Below are positions 32,441-43,092 of a stretch of DNA of 64,000 bases, one piece after another; position 1 is the first letter of the stretch, and each line of letters starts with the position of its first letter. The stretch lies in the NCBI GenBank assembly GCA_037157565.1, contig JAZHRO010000014.1, positions 105,617,501 to 105,681,500 of the forward strand, read 5' to 3'. Source of the DNA: Thalassia testudinum (taxonomy: Eukaryota; Streptophyta; Magnoliopsida; Alismatales; Hydrocharitaceae). The notes beneath the pieces were generated by a model. That model was not told the origin of the DNA and ran no database searches. It saw nothing but the letters and a program-made list of their open reading frames with translations. Both the position numbers and the translations under genes were made by a program.

Positions 32441-33852
32441 CGATATTGTGACTTCTTTGGCTGGACTTTGCCTAGCTGACAGCATTAAACTCAGCAATTG
32501 TACATATGACACAAAGCTGACCCGAGCTTCATATTCAGGTGATATCTTTTATACTCTACCCTTTCTTTCATTTCTCTTTCTCAATGTGGACATTACATCA
32601 GCTAGGCATGGGGGGTGGATTCATTTTTTTAATCATTTTGTCAGCTTTGTGAAATTCCTATAATTCTCTTCTTATATATATATATATATTGAATTAGGAA
32701 GGAATATTTGGATATTAGGACTTTTCAATCTTAGGAAATATTACATTAGTATCTGAACATAAAGACCCTTCAGGTCTTTGGACTTAATTGGCCCATGTAT
32801 CCACTAAAATATGGATTTTTTTTCCGAGTCCTCGCCATTTTAATTCTATTATAATTTGAGTAAATAAGTTTGGGTGATAAGTACATGACTTATCAACCCA
32901 CCCTCTGATTTGAGAGAACTTTGAGTCTTAAGCATCTACACACTTTCTTTTCACTGACTTGTTGATCAGCGATTTTAACAGAAATTGGGTACCTAATGAA
33001 CCTTCTAGGGTGATATGGCTGGCAAGTTATCGTGGGTAACAGCTCATAGGTAGGTTGTCCAGAGCCCAGTCACTGGACCATTCTCTTCTTGCTGCCTTTA
33101 GGTAAATCTTAGACCAGGGAAGCCACCTACTTAAAAAAAGAAAAGTCAAAAAAAAAAGAAAAAGAAAAAAAAGAAAAGGAGAAAAGAAAGAAAGAAAACA
33201 AAAGAAATAAGCCACATTTCACCGCACGAGTATGGCTGGCAAGTTGTCGGTGGTAACAGCTTATCGACCGGTTGTCCATAACCCAGCTCAAGAAATGCAC
33301 TTAAAATTCCCAAAACACTTAGGAAGAAGCAGAGAAGTAGAATAAATCGGGGAGATATACACTATATTCGCCCTTGTGTTGATCCTATTAAAATAAAAGT
33401 AGGGAGAAAGCTACCGGTCGTAAAGAAACACCTTTAGGCAGAACTCTCTTTTTAAGGTCACCTAAAGGCGTAGAAACCCGAAGTCCGTTCTAATTCCAGA
33501 TCAACGAGTCTATCACATTCACAATAAAATGCTTAGAACTTAGGGTTCTCATCAATTCTTGGGTGAGTTGAATGGCCGTAGAAAGCCACTCTTAAACCCT
33601 AAACTCAAAAATCCAAAACAATTAGAAAAGAAGAAAAAAAGAAAAAGAAAATTTTCTCTGAATAAGGCAAGGGCTTGAGGCGGTTTGCATTTTGGTAGAT
33701 ACCCGAACACTGTTGTGTCTTTGAAAGTTCATATCCTAAGTAAACATTTTCTTAATGATTGAAAATAACTTATGCCAAATAATCCAACCTAATTCTTTTA
33801 TAAATAGCATGTAGTTTTTGCTAGGGACTAGCAAAAGATAGGCATGGGGGTG
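32441..33852 (+). mobile_element. Ath-5 noncoding tail
   Basis: No gene. Inner polypurine tract AGGCATGGGGGGTGG at 32604-32618, palindrome beginning TGATAAGTACATG at 32875-32895, GGCTGG motifs at about 33018-33080 and 33232-33292, an unusually long A/G tract (33132-33208) and the terminal polypurine tract ending at 33852. A (TA)n run lies near 32674-32690. It is the clearest example of the shared tail architecture. Confidence 0.75.
33132..33208 (+). repeat. Purine-only tract in Ath-5 tail
   Basis: About 75 bases are almost purely A and G, interrupted by two single pyrimidines. It lies between the two GGCTGG motifs. Shorter equivalents lie at 392-424 (Ath-1, with a run of ten G), 11690-11745 (Ath-3, minus) and 44560-44625 (Ath-6, minus). 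Confidence 0.7.
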
Positions 33853-35600
33853 TGATGTAAACATGTTTATATTACATAAAATGTTTATTTATGCATGTTC
33901 TTAAGCAAAGAATTGCATTACATACTATAAATATTGCATAGCATGCATCATCTTGCATTTAGATTACTCTGAATAAAATGGAGGTTAATTGTCTCCTTTT
34001 ATGTTCAGGGACAGGGCGACTTTTTATCGGTGCCTCGGATCAAAGATCCAACTGTACGGATTTGATCAGGGCGACGATTAGAGTTCAACGACTCCAAGAT
34101 CACCCTAATCAGACATCTGTAGCATCAGATAGAGACTGAGGAACCCTAGAAGATCAAGGGCCAAGATGGTGTTACTCCACACTTCAGATGGCAAATTTGA
34201 CTGCACGGATGGATTTGGATCAATGATTGCAGCCTAACGACGCAAAAATCGACTCAATCCGATACCCGTGGCACCATCTACATCATCCAGAAGATGGACA
34301 GCCAAGATGGTGCCATGTGGCTCCATCTCGACCGCCCAACCGACCACCCTCAACCTCTGAAGTTTCTAGCACCCATGCCTCTCTGCTGTTGGATCAAGAT
34401 CCAACGGCTGAGAGTGGATCCCAACCAACACCTTCAATCTTTGAAGCCCATTTGAAGACGCAGCCTCGACTGTTGGATCTCAATCCAACAGTCCCGATAG
34501 CACGCCACGAAGATGCACCACTCGCCTATCCAGGCACGCAGTGCAGTGGATAAGGCACTCGGTCTCCTTAAGGTGCGGGTTCGAATCGGTGACGCGCTGC
34601 TGTTGGGCGTGGGCAAGCAGGCGCATTCAACCACGCGATGGGGATCGGATGGCTATACACGCTCAATCAAGTCCATGCACCATCCCACACCCCCGCGTGA
34701 CGCAGGATCACACACGCTAGGCGCGCGTTTAGGCACTGCGGTTAGCGAATCTTAAGCTGCCCGATCTTACGATCGGACGACTGAAGATTGATGAACGTGG
34801 GCAGCGCGGGCGAGGAGCAGACGATAGGTGCGGTGCACATCGCCCATGACCTGGGCTTTAGTGACGCTTAGTTTCGTCACTAAAGGCCCCTCATTTAATA
34901 TTTTGAAATTGTAATGTCCATATTGCCCTTACTCCTTGTAACTATATAAGGAGACCCCCTCCATATGAAATTGGCATCCCTTCCTTCTCTTCTCTCCCTC
35001 TCCAAAGCTCAAGAGAAGCTTGTCCCACACCCAGGATGCTCCTCAAGAGATAAAGTCAAAATTTTGTCCCCATTTTGAAGTGTATCTCGCGACGACGATG
35101 ATGTGCTGCCCCATTCCCATTCCTCCTGCCTCAACCTCCTTCTTCCCGCTTTGTCCTTCATCTTTCAGGCGTCATCTCGTCCGGCTCGTCCTCCAAGCGA
35201 TCGCCGAGAAGGATAACTTCTGTCTCCCATTCCTATTTTCAGCTTTCTAGAGTAGAATTTTCCTGCTTTCTAGTGTAATAGATTTCCTGCTTTCTAGTGT
35301 AATTTTTGACTGGTTTAATTGTATAAACATTTTAAAATATTAAGTGCATGTTCTCTCTCTCTCTCTCATTTATTCTGATTGTTTATATTGCTTCATTGTA
35401 ATTACGTCGCTTCGCCTTTCAACAAAAATCCTAAAAATATATAATTGCGAATATATATCGATGTAGCCTCCCTGAGTTCGACCTGGGATTTCTATTCCGA
35501 TATAAATTTTATTTGTTGAACAAGAGTTCTTCGCTTTCAAACTACAATGACAAGTTTTTCAAAACCAAATATGATAGCGTAGTAACCTGTAGCTTCAACA
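33853..35600 (+). repeat. Ath-5 LTR, second copy
   Basis: 1748 bp, starting TGATGTAAAC right after the polypurine tract and ending CTTCAACA, followed by GCTTA. Similar throughout to the first copy, with many substitutions, so the pair is not very young. It keeps the GATC dyads (about 34387-34404 and 34469-34492) and the CT-rich run near 35352. Confidence 0.9.
34531..34600 (+). other. tRNA-like A/B-box module in Ath-5 LTR 2
   Basis: It has GCAGTGGATAAGGC (34543-34556) and GGGTTCGAATCG (34577-34588), with TCTCCTTAAG between, where a CCT anticodon would fall in a tRNA-Arg-like reading. It differs from LTR 1 at several bases but keeps both box cores. Confidence 0.68.
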
Positions 35601-36310
35601 GCTTAGCTAGTAGATGAGTAGAGGAGGAGCTAGGGCTTAACTGAGAAGGAGCCGTCTGGAGCTTGAATATATCTGCATGAAGCTGAGCTGATGTTGAAGA
35701 TGTGCTTGAGAGCTAAGCTACTAGCTTAGCTACTGGTTCTTTACTAGTTGCTAAGCTAAGTAGGGTGAGCTAAGTTAAGCTAGACTCAACTAATCTGGAG
35801 CTGAGATGAGCTGGCTGGATCTGATCTGCTAGAAGACTCTCTAGGCAGCAAAGCTAGTTAGCATAGGTCTCGGAGCTAAGGTCAACTGAGTTGAGCTAGG
35901 TTGAGTCTTCGTCAGCTGGAATTGAACTGACCTCAGCTGGTTGAGGACTCTTCAGCTGACCAAGCTTAGCTAGTTGAGAAGTAGTAGCTAGGTTTCCATG
36001 AGCTGTGTGGAGTTGGAATGAGCTGGATCTAGTTGACTTGAGCTTGGTTGAGCTGGAATCCAGTTGGAATGAAGCTCCTATTTCCTTCTCCTTGGTTTAT
36101 GCCCTTCACATTACCAGGGTTTAGATTATTGGTAATGTATTCTCATCCCTGACAGTGAATGTATTAAAACATAAAAAAGAATAAAATAATGCAATGCATG
36201 TTTAAACTATAAAATGCCTAAATGTAGCTCAATACCATAATGTATTAGGGAAATCCTAGGAGCTTGATGTGATTTTAGGCTTAAGAGTGATGATAAACTA
36301 GTGTTTATCT
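35601..36310 (-). repeat. Ath-4 5' LTR, fragment right of Ath-5 (copy 2)
   Basis: It aligns with 19311-20034 of the 3' LTR and with 30487-31209. Its far end reads AGATAAACAC on the minus strand instead of TGATAAACAC, a change in the terminal dinucleotide. Beyond 36310 the Ath-3 inverted-repeat arm resumes. Confidence 0.82.
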
Positions 36311-37190
36311 ATTACCGCCCCTAAGAAATAAAATAATATCATATTATGGTTGGAATATATCATATTGGACTAATTCCTAGGTAAACCGATCATATTTAGG
36401 TTGTAAATAATGCATCATAACTATCCAAGGCATATTAGGTTCATAGTTACATTTATACATGATTTGTACTTATTATAATAGAATTAAGTTATGTAGGAAT
36501 AAAATACGCGGGTTGGCTTTGGAGATGGAAGGTCGCAGAGGACTATGAAGAAGAAAACATTTTAGGAATTGTAAAAGTGTAATTTTGCCAATATACAAGG
36601 GGTTGGGTGTAATTTGACCAACTATTGCTTAAAGAAATATAAGCTCCTTTGGACATCTCTGCAAAATTTCATATAGAGAAGATCGCAGCAGCACATTCTC
36701 TATCCTCCATGCACATCTCGCGTGGGAGCTGCATGCCAATGGCAGCTAGGGCACACAACTGACTGCAACTCATCTGCCCATGTACTCGAGCTGCGTGCCA
36801 GGCCATGCACCTCACCTATACTTGTAGCGTACTCGTGCAGAGCATTCAATGAATGCAAAGAAGCCGCCCGTGCCAACTTAGTCGCACCTCACACACGTGG
36901 AATCCACCCGCCCACCATGCACAGGATTTGTGCAGCTCACTCGTGACCCGCTGGTGCATGTTGGATAGTCGATTCGTGAGAAATAGATTGTTAAGCATTG
37001 TAGGATAGGCACGAAATTGATCCAACAAAATTTAAAATAATAAAATTTGAAAGAGTCATGTTCGAACTTTGGGAGGCGTAATTAAGTAGGATTTGGAATC
37101 GATACTTGACTTACCCTTAATCTTAAATCTAAATCTAATTCCTAAAAATTAACTAATGTAAAATCTACTGAACATGGTAAATCTCTTGCA
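36311..37190. other. Unassigned DNA, no gene supported
   Basis: The first 25 bases continue the Ath-3 inverted-repeat arm. After that I recognise nothing. A GC-richer patch (36690-36960) with repeated GTGCA/TGCAC words carries a 74-codon open frame (36722-36946) that lacks any recognisable domain and has no splice or codon pattern that I can defend as a gene. It may be an old LTR fragment. Confidence 0.5.
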
Positions 37191-37825
37191 CAATAAATTC
37201 TCCTGCTACATTCTTGTAGTGCAGGATCATAGTATAATGTAAATAGATATTGCAAGAGTACGTGTAACGTCTATCGTGAAATTTTCTAAATGCGTAAATA
37301 ATATTGAGAGTTTTGATAAATCATAGCATCATTAATTCATGTAGGAGCAACCTCGTGTGATTGTTGTAATTATCGGAGTGATTATGAAGTCCAACATGAT
37401 CATGATTTTTTTGCAAAAGTAGGTTTTTTCTTTTTGAAATCAAAATACATCCTACTATAATTTTGTAAAAGAGGCACGACAAAGATTCGGATTAAGCACA
37501 TGTGCACAATATAGAGATCAAAATAGATATGTCATTGTATTCATCAAAGAGGTGTATAGTCAATCACAACTCAATGAAAGATTGAACTAAAACTTGATAT
37601 TCAATGAGAGCAACTAGAATAGTAGATCAACTAGAATTAGAACAACTAGAACTCGAACCATTAGATTACAAAACTAGAAGAGAACTAGAATAACCACTAG
37701 AATTAATGTCGAAAAAGTGAAAAGAGTTATTCTACTCGGAACTAGAAAGAGGGCACCAAAAGGTGCTTCCAAGAGGAAGCTTTTGGTTGCCTTGGAAGGG
37801 TTGAGGGAAGGTGGTGGCTGGCCAC
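37191..37825 (-). mobile_element. Old Athila-type LTR fragment (host of Ath-6), left part
   Basis: On the minus strand this resembles the later half of the Ath-2/Ath-7 LTR family: repeated TTCTAGTT words (37590-37740 complement) and a CACGATAGACGTTACAC-like end near 37260-37275. The segment right of Ath-6 (56319-56517) would be its other half. The similarity is diffuse. Confidence 0.4.
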
Positions 37826-38676
37826 TGATTAGGTAGATTTATACATGAAAAGGATTGAGTTAAAAATCCATCGTTGCAGATGCATAAAAATCTGCTATCA
37901 AATAATTTTAACGAAACTCAAGATGAGTCCTACATTGAATACGGGGAGGCTATGTTGATTATAAATCTGCACTTATTTATTTTTGTATTTTTTTTAAGGA
38001 AAATATTCACAACTATGCTAATCTACTTGCAATATAAACAAAGAGAGAGAGAGAGAATAATGATTTTTTATAGCTAAGAAAAATGTCTATTACAACTACT
38101 TATTACAACACTAATGTTAGAAATTGAGATCTACACTAGAAAGTAATAAAGAGATAAGGGGAGAGAAATTATCCTTCTCGACAAATATTTGAAGGAAGAG
38201 TCAGACGATCGACGCCTGGTGGAAGGAGGACGAATCTAGATGAAGCAGAGATGAGCCAAGGCATTGTCGTCATGGGATCCGCTTCAAGAATGGTGGCTAG
38301 AGGACAACTAGTGAGAGCACTACGAAGGGGTGAGAAGTAGAAAAATTTATTTTTGAACTCTAGTGGGGCTTCCCGTAGCTTGGGAGTACTAGAACGAACT
38401 TGAGAATGTTGTTCTTAGCTCTTTAGAGGGTTCAAAGAAGAAGGAAGGGATGATGGACGAAATGGTGTTAGTGCCATTTCATATATGAAGTTTAAAGGCA
38501 AAAGGGTCCTTTCGAAAGCTTTAAAATTGAATGCAGGGCCTTTAGTGATGAATGTGCATGTCATTGTAGACACACATCGTTGAAGGCATGTGTTAAACAA
38601 GAGTCGTTCGATCAGGATCCGACGACTCTAGTGCAGTCACGTTCGTGTCTCCTCTCCTTTAGCCGTTGCACGTGCA
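37826..38676 (-). repeat. Ath-6 3' LTR, part 1
   Basis: It aligns with 54586-55440 of the 5' LTR from TGATTAG onward, including an (AG)n run near 38041-38058. It ends in GTGCA (38672-38676), the target duplicated by the next insertion. Confidence 0.88.
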
Positions 38677-40308
38677 TGACGTGTCGACTTTTCGCTTAGC
38701 GTTATAGTATTTAAGTGGTGGAAAAATCGACGAATCAAAAATAATGAAAATTAACCACTCGCAGAAGAGCGGGTCGTGTCCACAGGGAGGCAATGATGCA
38801 CTCAATACTTTAATTATTTAATGTTATTTCAGATAGTGCGAAATTCCTTTTCAAATTGGACTTAAAATGTGAAGGAAAGTAAGTTTGCAATAACCTAAAA
38901 AGTTAAGGGTGTAAGTGCAGTTTTCCCTCACAGAAATCCTCAATAAATTTAGGATGAATTAGTGCAATTTTCATGTGATGTGTACTAAAGATGATTAGCA
39001 CTTAAATCAAGTCCAAAATCAATCTTTAAACTAGCCAATATTAATACTATGCAATTAGAAATAACTGTGAGTGCGTGAATGCAATTCTTCCACAATATAA
39101 TATTAATAAAAAAAAATGAAATTGCTGGCAATGGAATTAAATGTAATTTCTAATTGCAACAAAAACAGAGCTTTTCTTCTCTCTTCCTCGCAAGAGAGAG
39201 AGAGAGATCCGCGGGGGTCGATGCAGGGCTCTAGAGGACGGCGAAGTCGAGAGCTTTCCGATGGTGGCAGCGGCAGCGGTTGAGGTGGATGGAGCTGGCC
39301 GGCGGCGGTGGCTGGAGCTCCGGCCTGTGGAGCAAGAAGGCGGCTGCTGCTGGAGGTGGAGCGCGCGAGCTTGCGCGCGTGCTTGTTCGCGGTTGCCTGC
39401 CAGTTGCGGTCACAGATGGGCAGTGGAGCACGCTGCTTTGATGGCTGGAGGTGGCTGCAGTTGGTGAGCGCTTGAAGACAGGAAGCGGAGGCACTGCAGT
39501 GGCTGGAGGTGGAGCACGCGGGCGGAGAGGGCGTGCGCCTGCAGGGAGATGGAAGGCGCTGGCGGGCGCGTTGGATGGTGCGCTGCAGGTAGAGAGCGCG
39601 TGAGCGCCTTCTGCAGGGAGGAGTGGCGCACGGTTGAGAGCACCTATGGGCGCGGCTGCGAAGGCGTGATGGCGTGCGGTTGTTCTGCAGTGCGCAAGGA
39701 GGATGCGCTGCAGGACGTGCGGGTGATGGTGAAGGCGGAGCAGGCACCTGCTTGAAGGCGGTAGCAAGTGCCTGCGGGCGCTGGAGCGGCTGTGGGGCGA
39801 TGGCGCTGGAAGGTGGAGCGGCTGTGGGGCGATGGCGGTGGAAGGGAGGATGCGGTTGGAGATGGGTGCTTGGCGAACAGTGCACGCGGTGGGTCACAGG
39901 GTAAGCCTTTTCCATGGTGAAGCCCTTCCCCGTGAAGGGGAAAGATGGATCCTCCTCTCTCCTCGCCTCCTCTCTTTAATTCCTGCCTTGCGCGTGAGTT
40001 CTGGGATTTTCCCAAATCCCCGGTCACAGTTGTTGAGAAAGGCGGCGTCAGAAGTTTTGCCCAATGTCCGGCGGGGGAGGGGGAAAGAGAGTTGCGGTTG
40101 TTTGGGGAATTTTATTTCCCCACCCTTGCTCTTTGTGTATTTTATTACCTGCATATAAAAATAATAAGATTATTAAGTTATAAAATGTTATAACCTAAAT
40201 CATGAGGTGTATAATTATTCTATAACCTAATTGCCATTATTAACATACCTAAACTATACGATTAAATATTCTTAGGCTTAATATTAGTCTATTTTAATGG
40301 ACTCATCA
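38677..40308 (-). mobile_element. Solo LTR S1 in the Ath-6 3' LTR
   Basis: TGACGTGTCG...GACTCATCA is flanked by GTGCA at 38672-38676 and 40309-40313. The minus orientation is inferred from a CCTCCCTGTGGACACGAC box (complement near 38780-38800), which lies near the 3' end in related LTRs. The region 39200-39900 is strikingly GC-rich, with open frames on both strands, the longest 270 codons on the minus strand (39103-39915). These read as Pro/Arg/Ser/Ala-rich, have no domain, and look like compositional accidents. No internal element sequence is attached. Confidence 0.85.
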
Positions 40309-40376
40309 GTGCACACACCAAGCATCGTGACATGTGGCATGCTGAGGGCCCTTGGATCGCATATCCATAGCCAAGA
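40309..40376 (-). repeat. Ath-6 3' LTR, part 2
   Basis: A 68-base piece of LTR between two insertions. It starts with the second GTGCA copy and ends with CAAGA, the first copy of the next target duplication. It matches 55441-55512 of the 5' LTR (CACACCAAGCAT, GAGGGCCCTTGGAT). Confidence 0.85.
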
Positions 40377-41590
40377 TGTTATAACCCGGGCATCAAACGT
40401 CGTTTAAGACGTTTGGGAATTGGTCCAGACATCTACAAACCTTCCCAGACGTCTGGAATTTAATTTTTTCGGCATACGGGTTCGCGTCTGCGCGCATGTG
40501 CACGCAGACTGAACCGCCACCCTCATTCATCTCTTTCCTTCCTCCCTGCAGGTGCAGCCACCTTTTTCTCTCTCTCTCCCCACGGCAGCCTTCAAATACC
40601 CCCCTCTCCTCTCCCTCACCCTCACTTCACCGCCTTCTTCTTCTTCCTGCCAGCGAGAGAGTGAGCGGGTGAGGGCAGCAGCAGTTGCTGCTGTGAGTGT
40701 GTGGGGAGGAGGGGCTGCTACGAGAGGGAGAGAGGTAGACCGCGAGGGTGCGAGCTTGCCGGAGCAGCTAGGGCCGGCAGGCGGGTGCGCAGAGGAAGCG
40801 TAGTGTTGGGGAGGAGCTGCTGCAGCTCAGGCAACAGGTGAGCGCGGCGTGGCACGACCGTGCGCTGTAGGCGGAGAGTGAGGAGGTCTTGATTCTGGGA
40901 AAATTTCCCAGAATCAGATGTTCGGACATACGTCCAGACGACGCAGGAGATGTCTGGAGGAAGGTCCAGACGTCTGAAAGGTACGATATTTTTTCCTTCC
41001 CTTCTTCTTTCCCGTGTACTGCCATGCAGCCGTTCCGCCGAAGGGTTATGCTTCGTTTTGTGTTGAGGACGTTCTCGTTCGGGAAGGCGCAAGGGCACGC
41101 CCTCCCACGCATATCGGACGTCTGGGCACAGCACCATACAACGGAGAGGGTCTCCAGACATCCGGAGTGACAGTCGAACGCCTGGAAACTAACTCCAGAC
41201 GATTCAGTGGGATTATGGACGTCTGAAGGACCACGCAGGATCAAGGTATGACCTGAGCCATCATTTAAGACGTCTGGAAGATGTTCCAGACGTCTGATTT
41301 TGGGCAGACTTGTCATTTTTAACCCGTTTAGGGTCTGTTCGAAGTTTGTTTTCCGCGTTTCAAGTTTCGTTCTTCTCAGATTTAGTTCCTCTACCTTCTT
41401 ACAGTAATTGTATCCTGTTCTGAGTAGCTTCTTGTAATTGATCCTTGTGTTAGGACCCTGTTCTGTTGCAGCTCTGGTGGTTGCGGAGGCACGCGGGCTT
41501 GCCGATCACACCCCCAGTACTCCCAATTTTGCGGGTAGAGTGTCCCCTTTAATTATTTATCAGAAATTATGCACTTGAGAAATAATTAGT

Positions 41591-41743
41591 AGATTCTAGG
41601 GTATTGCATGAATCCTAGGACTGAAAAACTAGATTGAATGATAGATCCTAGGGTATGGCATGAATCTTAGAACTGAAAAACTAGATTGAATGATAGATCC
41701 TAGGATATGGCATGAATCCTAGGACTGGAAAACTGGATTGAAT
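41591..41743 (+). repeat. Tandem repeat, 52-bp unit, about 3 copies
   Basis: Units start at 41591, 41643 and 41695. Each contains TAGGGTATGGCATGAATC or a close variant, followed by ACTAGATTGAATGATAGATC. The last unit is slightly truncated. It lies within LTR S2. Confidence 0.85.
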
Positions 41744-41974
41744 ATATATATTGCAGTCTTGGAAAAGTAGAAAGGAAAACGATAACTGCCTGTAATTGGT
41801 TAACAGTTGCCTGTTTATGAATGGATAATTACTGCTGAGAACATGGGCTATATGAATATAAAGCTGAAATGATGAAACCTAAATTGGCTGAGTTAAAGAA
41901 AAATGAGCATGAACCCTACGGGGAATTAGGAGTAGAGCTCTGAAGAAGTGAATGGAATAGAATTAGCGAAGTGA

Positions 41975-42190
41975 GCTAGCCCTTGAGTACGAAGTACCAA
42001 GGAGAGCGACTATCCCCCTGTTTAGTGCAGAGCGGAGCTAGCTGCCCTAGGGACCCGGGGTTAGGTCTGGCCACTTTGTACCGACTTTTAGCCCTCGTGT
42101 ACACAGTACCGAGGAGAGCTACTAGTGTAGGGAGAGCACTAGATACCCCACAGGCCCTGGGGTTCTGCTAGCCTCCTACATCGACTTGTT
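41975..42190 (+). repeat. Imperfect direct repeat in S2, about 2 copies
   Basis: Two blocks of about 110-120 bases share the order AGCCC..GAGTAC (or GTGTAC), AGTACC.AGGAGAGC, CCC.GGGGTT and CTAGCCTCC or CTGGCCAC, then TCGACTT or CCGACTT. The copies are diverged and of unequal length. Confidence 0.6.
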
Positions 42191-43092
42191 AGGCCCACTG
42201 GGCAAACCAGGGTAGTCAGGCGAGGGTGCACGGACCGTGGAGGGGCAAGACCCCTGTTTAGTTACTGTGGAAGGGCTGGACCCCTGTTACTGAGAGGGCT
42301 CTGCCCTATACTGGTTCCGTGCTGTGCTTTGGGTGCACCTGTTAACGGAAATGACTGACCGCGTGCCAGTGCGGGATAGCTACCCGTGCGTTTATCGCGC
42401 GTGCCGTAGTCACCGTTACGTTTGTCAGTGACCTTGGGGTGGTTACTGAGGGTATGACTACCATGGGGGACTCTCCCGGCCAGGGGAGCACCACGTGTTA
42501 CTTCTACTTTTCGGAAAAGACTGCAATCAAGATCGTTCCCATGAGGAACATTCAAGATCCAGAGAAAGATCTGAGAATATAATTCAATAATGAGTAAATG
42601 GAAAAATAAAGAAAGAGATTAAAAATATAACAACTACTGTCCACCTTACTGTTTTTCTTAGCTTTTGGTTGCCATTCTACTCAGCGTTTCGCTGACATGT
42701 CACCTTTGTCACCTTTTCAGGACAAGGTGTTGAGCAGCTAGAGTCGGCGGCTGCAGAGGGTGCTGGGCCTAGTAGAGCCCAGTAGTTTTACTTATGTAGT
42801 ACCCACTGTACCTTTCCTTCTGTTGTAGTGAGTATTTTCTATTACCACTGTACTCTTTTATTGTAAGCATCATGTTTGTGTACCTGTTTATTTCTTTATT
42901 GTTGTGGTGGTGTATACTATAGTAGTTCTTTTCTTTACTGTTGTATTTTGTTACTGCTAGTTATATACATGGTGAATGTGGTTTATTTTACTGCTCTTTT
43001 GGTTACTTCCTTGTTGGATGACTGGGTCTTGGGATTAGTCAAGTCGGTTCAATTCTCGTGTGTCGTAAGAATTCGGGAATCGGGTCGTAACA

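Larger units (their letters stand above)
28747..35600 (+). mobile_element. Ath-5: rearranged Athila-type element inside the Ath-4 LTR
   Basis: Two LTRs (28747-30486 and 33853-35600), both TGATGTAAAC...CTTCAACA, are bounded outside by GCTTA (28742-28746 and 35601-35605), a clear 5-bp target duplication. Only integrase and tail remain between them. The first LTR is itself followed by GCTTA plus about 730 bases of Ath-4 LTR (30487-31227), which are repeated after the second LTR. A simple insertion cannot give this order. A tandem duplication of [integrase-LTR-flank] followed by LTR-LTR recombination would. Confidence 0.85.
17975..36310 (-). mobile_element. Ath-4: degenerate Athila-type element, nested
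   Basis: This is a minus-strand Athila-type element with the order (minus direction) 5' LTR, leader, gag, protease, RT, RNase H, integrase, tail, 3' LTR. The 5' LTR is interrupted by Ath-5 and has lost its 3' end and primer site. The sequence on both sides is the Ath-3 inverted-repeat arm, showing the insertion point. The target duplication is blurred: TTATC on the left and TTACC on the right are candidates. Every coding domain is broken. Confidence 0.8.
40377..43092 (+). mobile_element. Solo LTR S2 (2.7 kb) in the Ath-6 3' LTR
   Basis: TGTTATAACCCGG...CGGGTCGTAACA has complementary ends and is flanked by CAAGA (40372-40376 and 43093-43097). Orientation is inferred from the end style (TTCGGGAATCGGGTCG), which resembles chromovirus LTRs; the family is an inference. 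It contains about ten CAGACGTCTG-like words (40397-41302), a 52-bp tandem repeat (41591-41743) and a longer imperfect repeat (41975-42190). A reversed fragment of the same family lies at 61591-62041. Overlapping frames at 40552-41316 have no domain. Confidence 0.82.

Noticed and set aside
37205..37235. Short hairpin (CCTGCTACA and TGTAGTGCAGG) as a microRNA precursor
   Set aside because: The stem is only about nine pairs with a bulge, far too short for a plant pre-miRNA.
39103..39915. 270-codon minus-strand open frame as a host protein
   Set aside because: Low-complexity Pro/Arg/Ser/Ala text in a GC-rich LTR flanked by a clean target duplication; other frames there are also open; no domain.
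40552..41316. Several frames of 80-180 codons in S2 as an exon cluster
   Set aside because: Overlapping on both strands, inside a solo LTR with a TSD, no domain or splice pattern.
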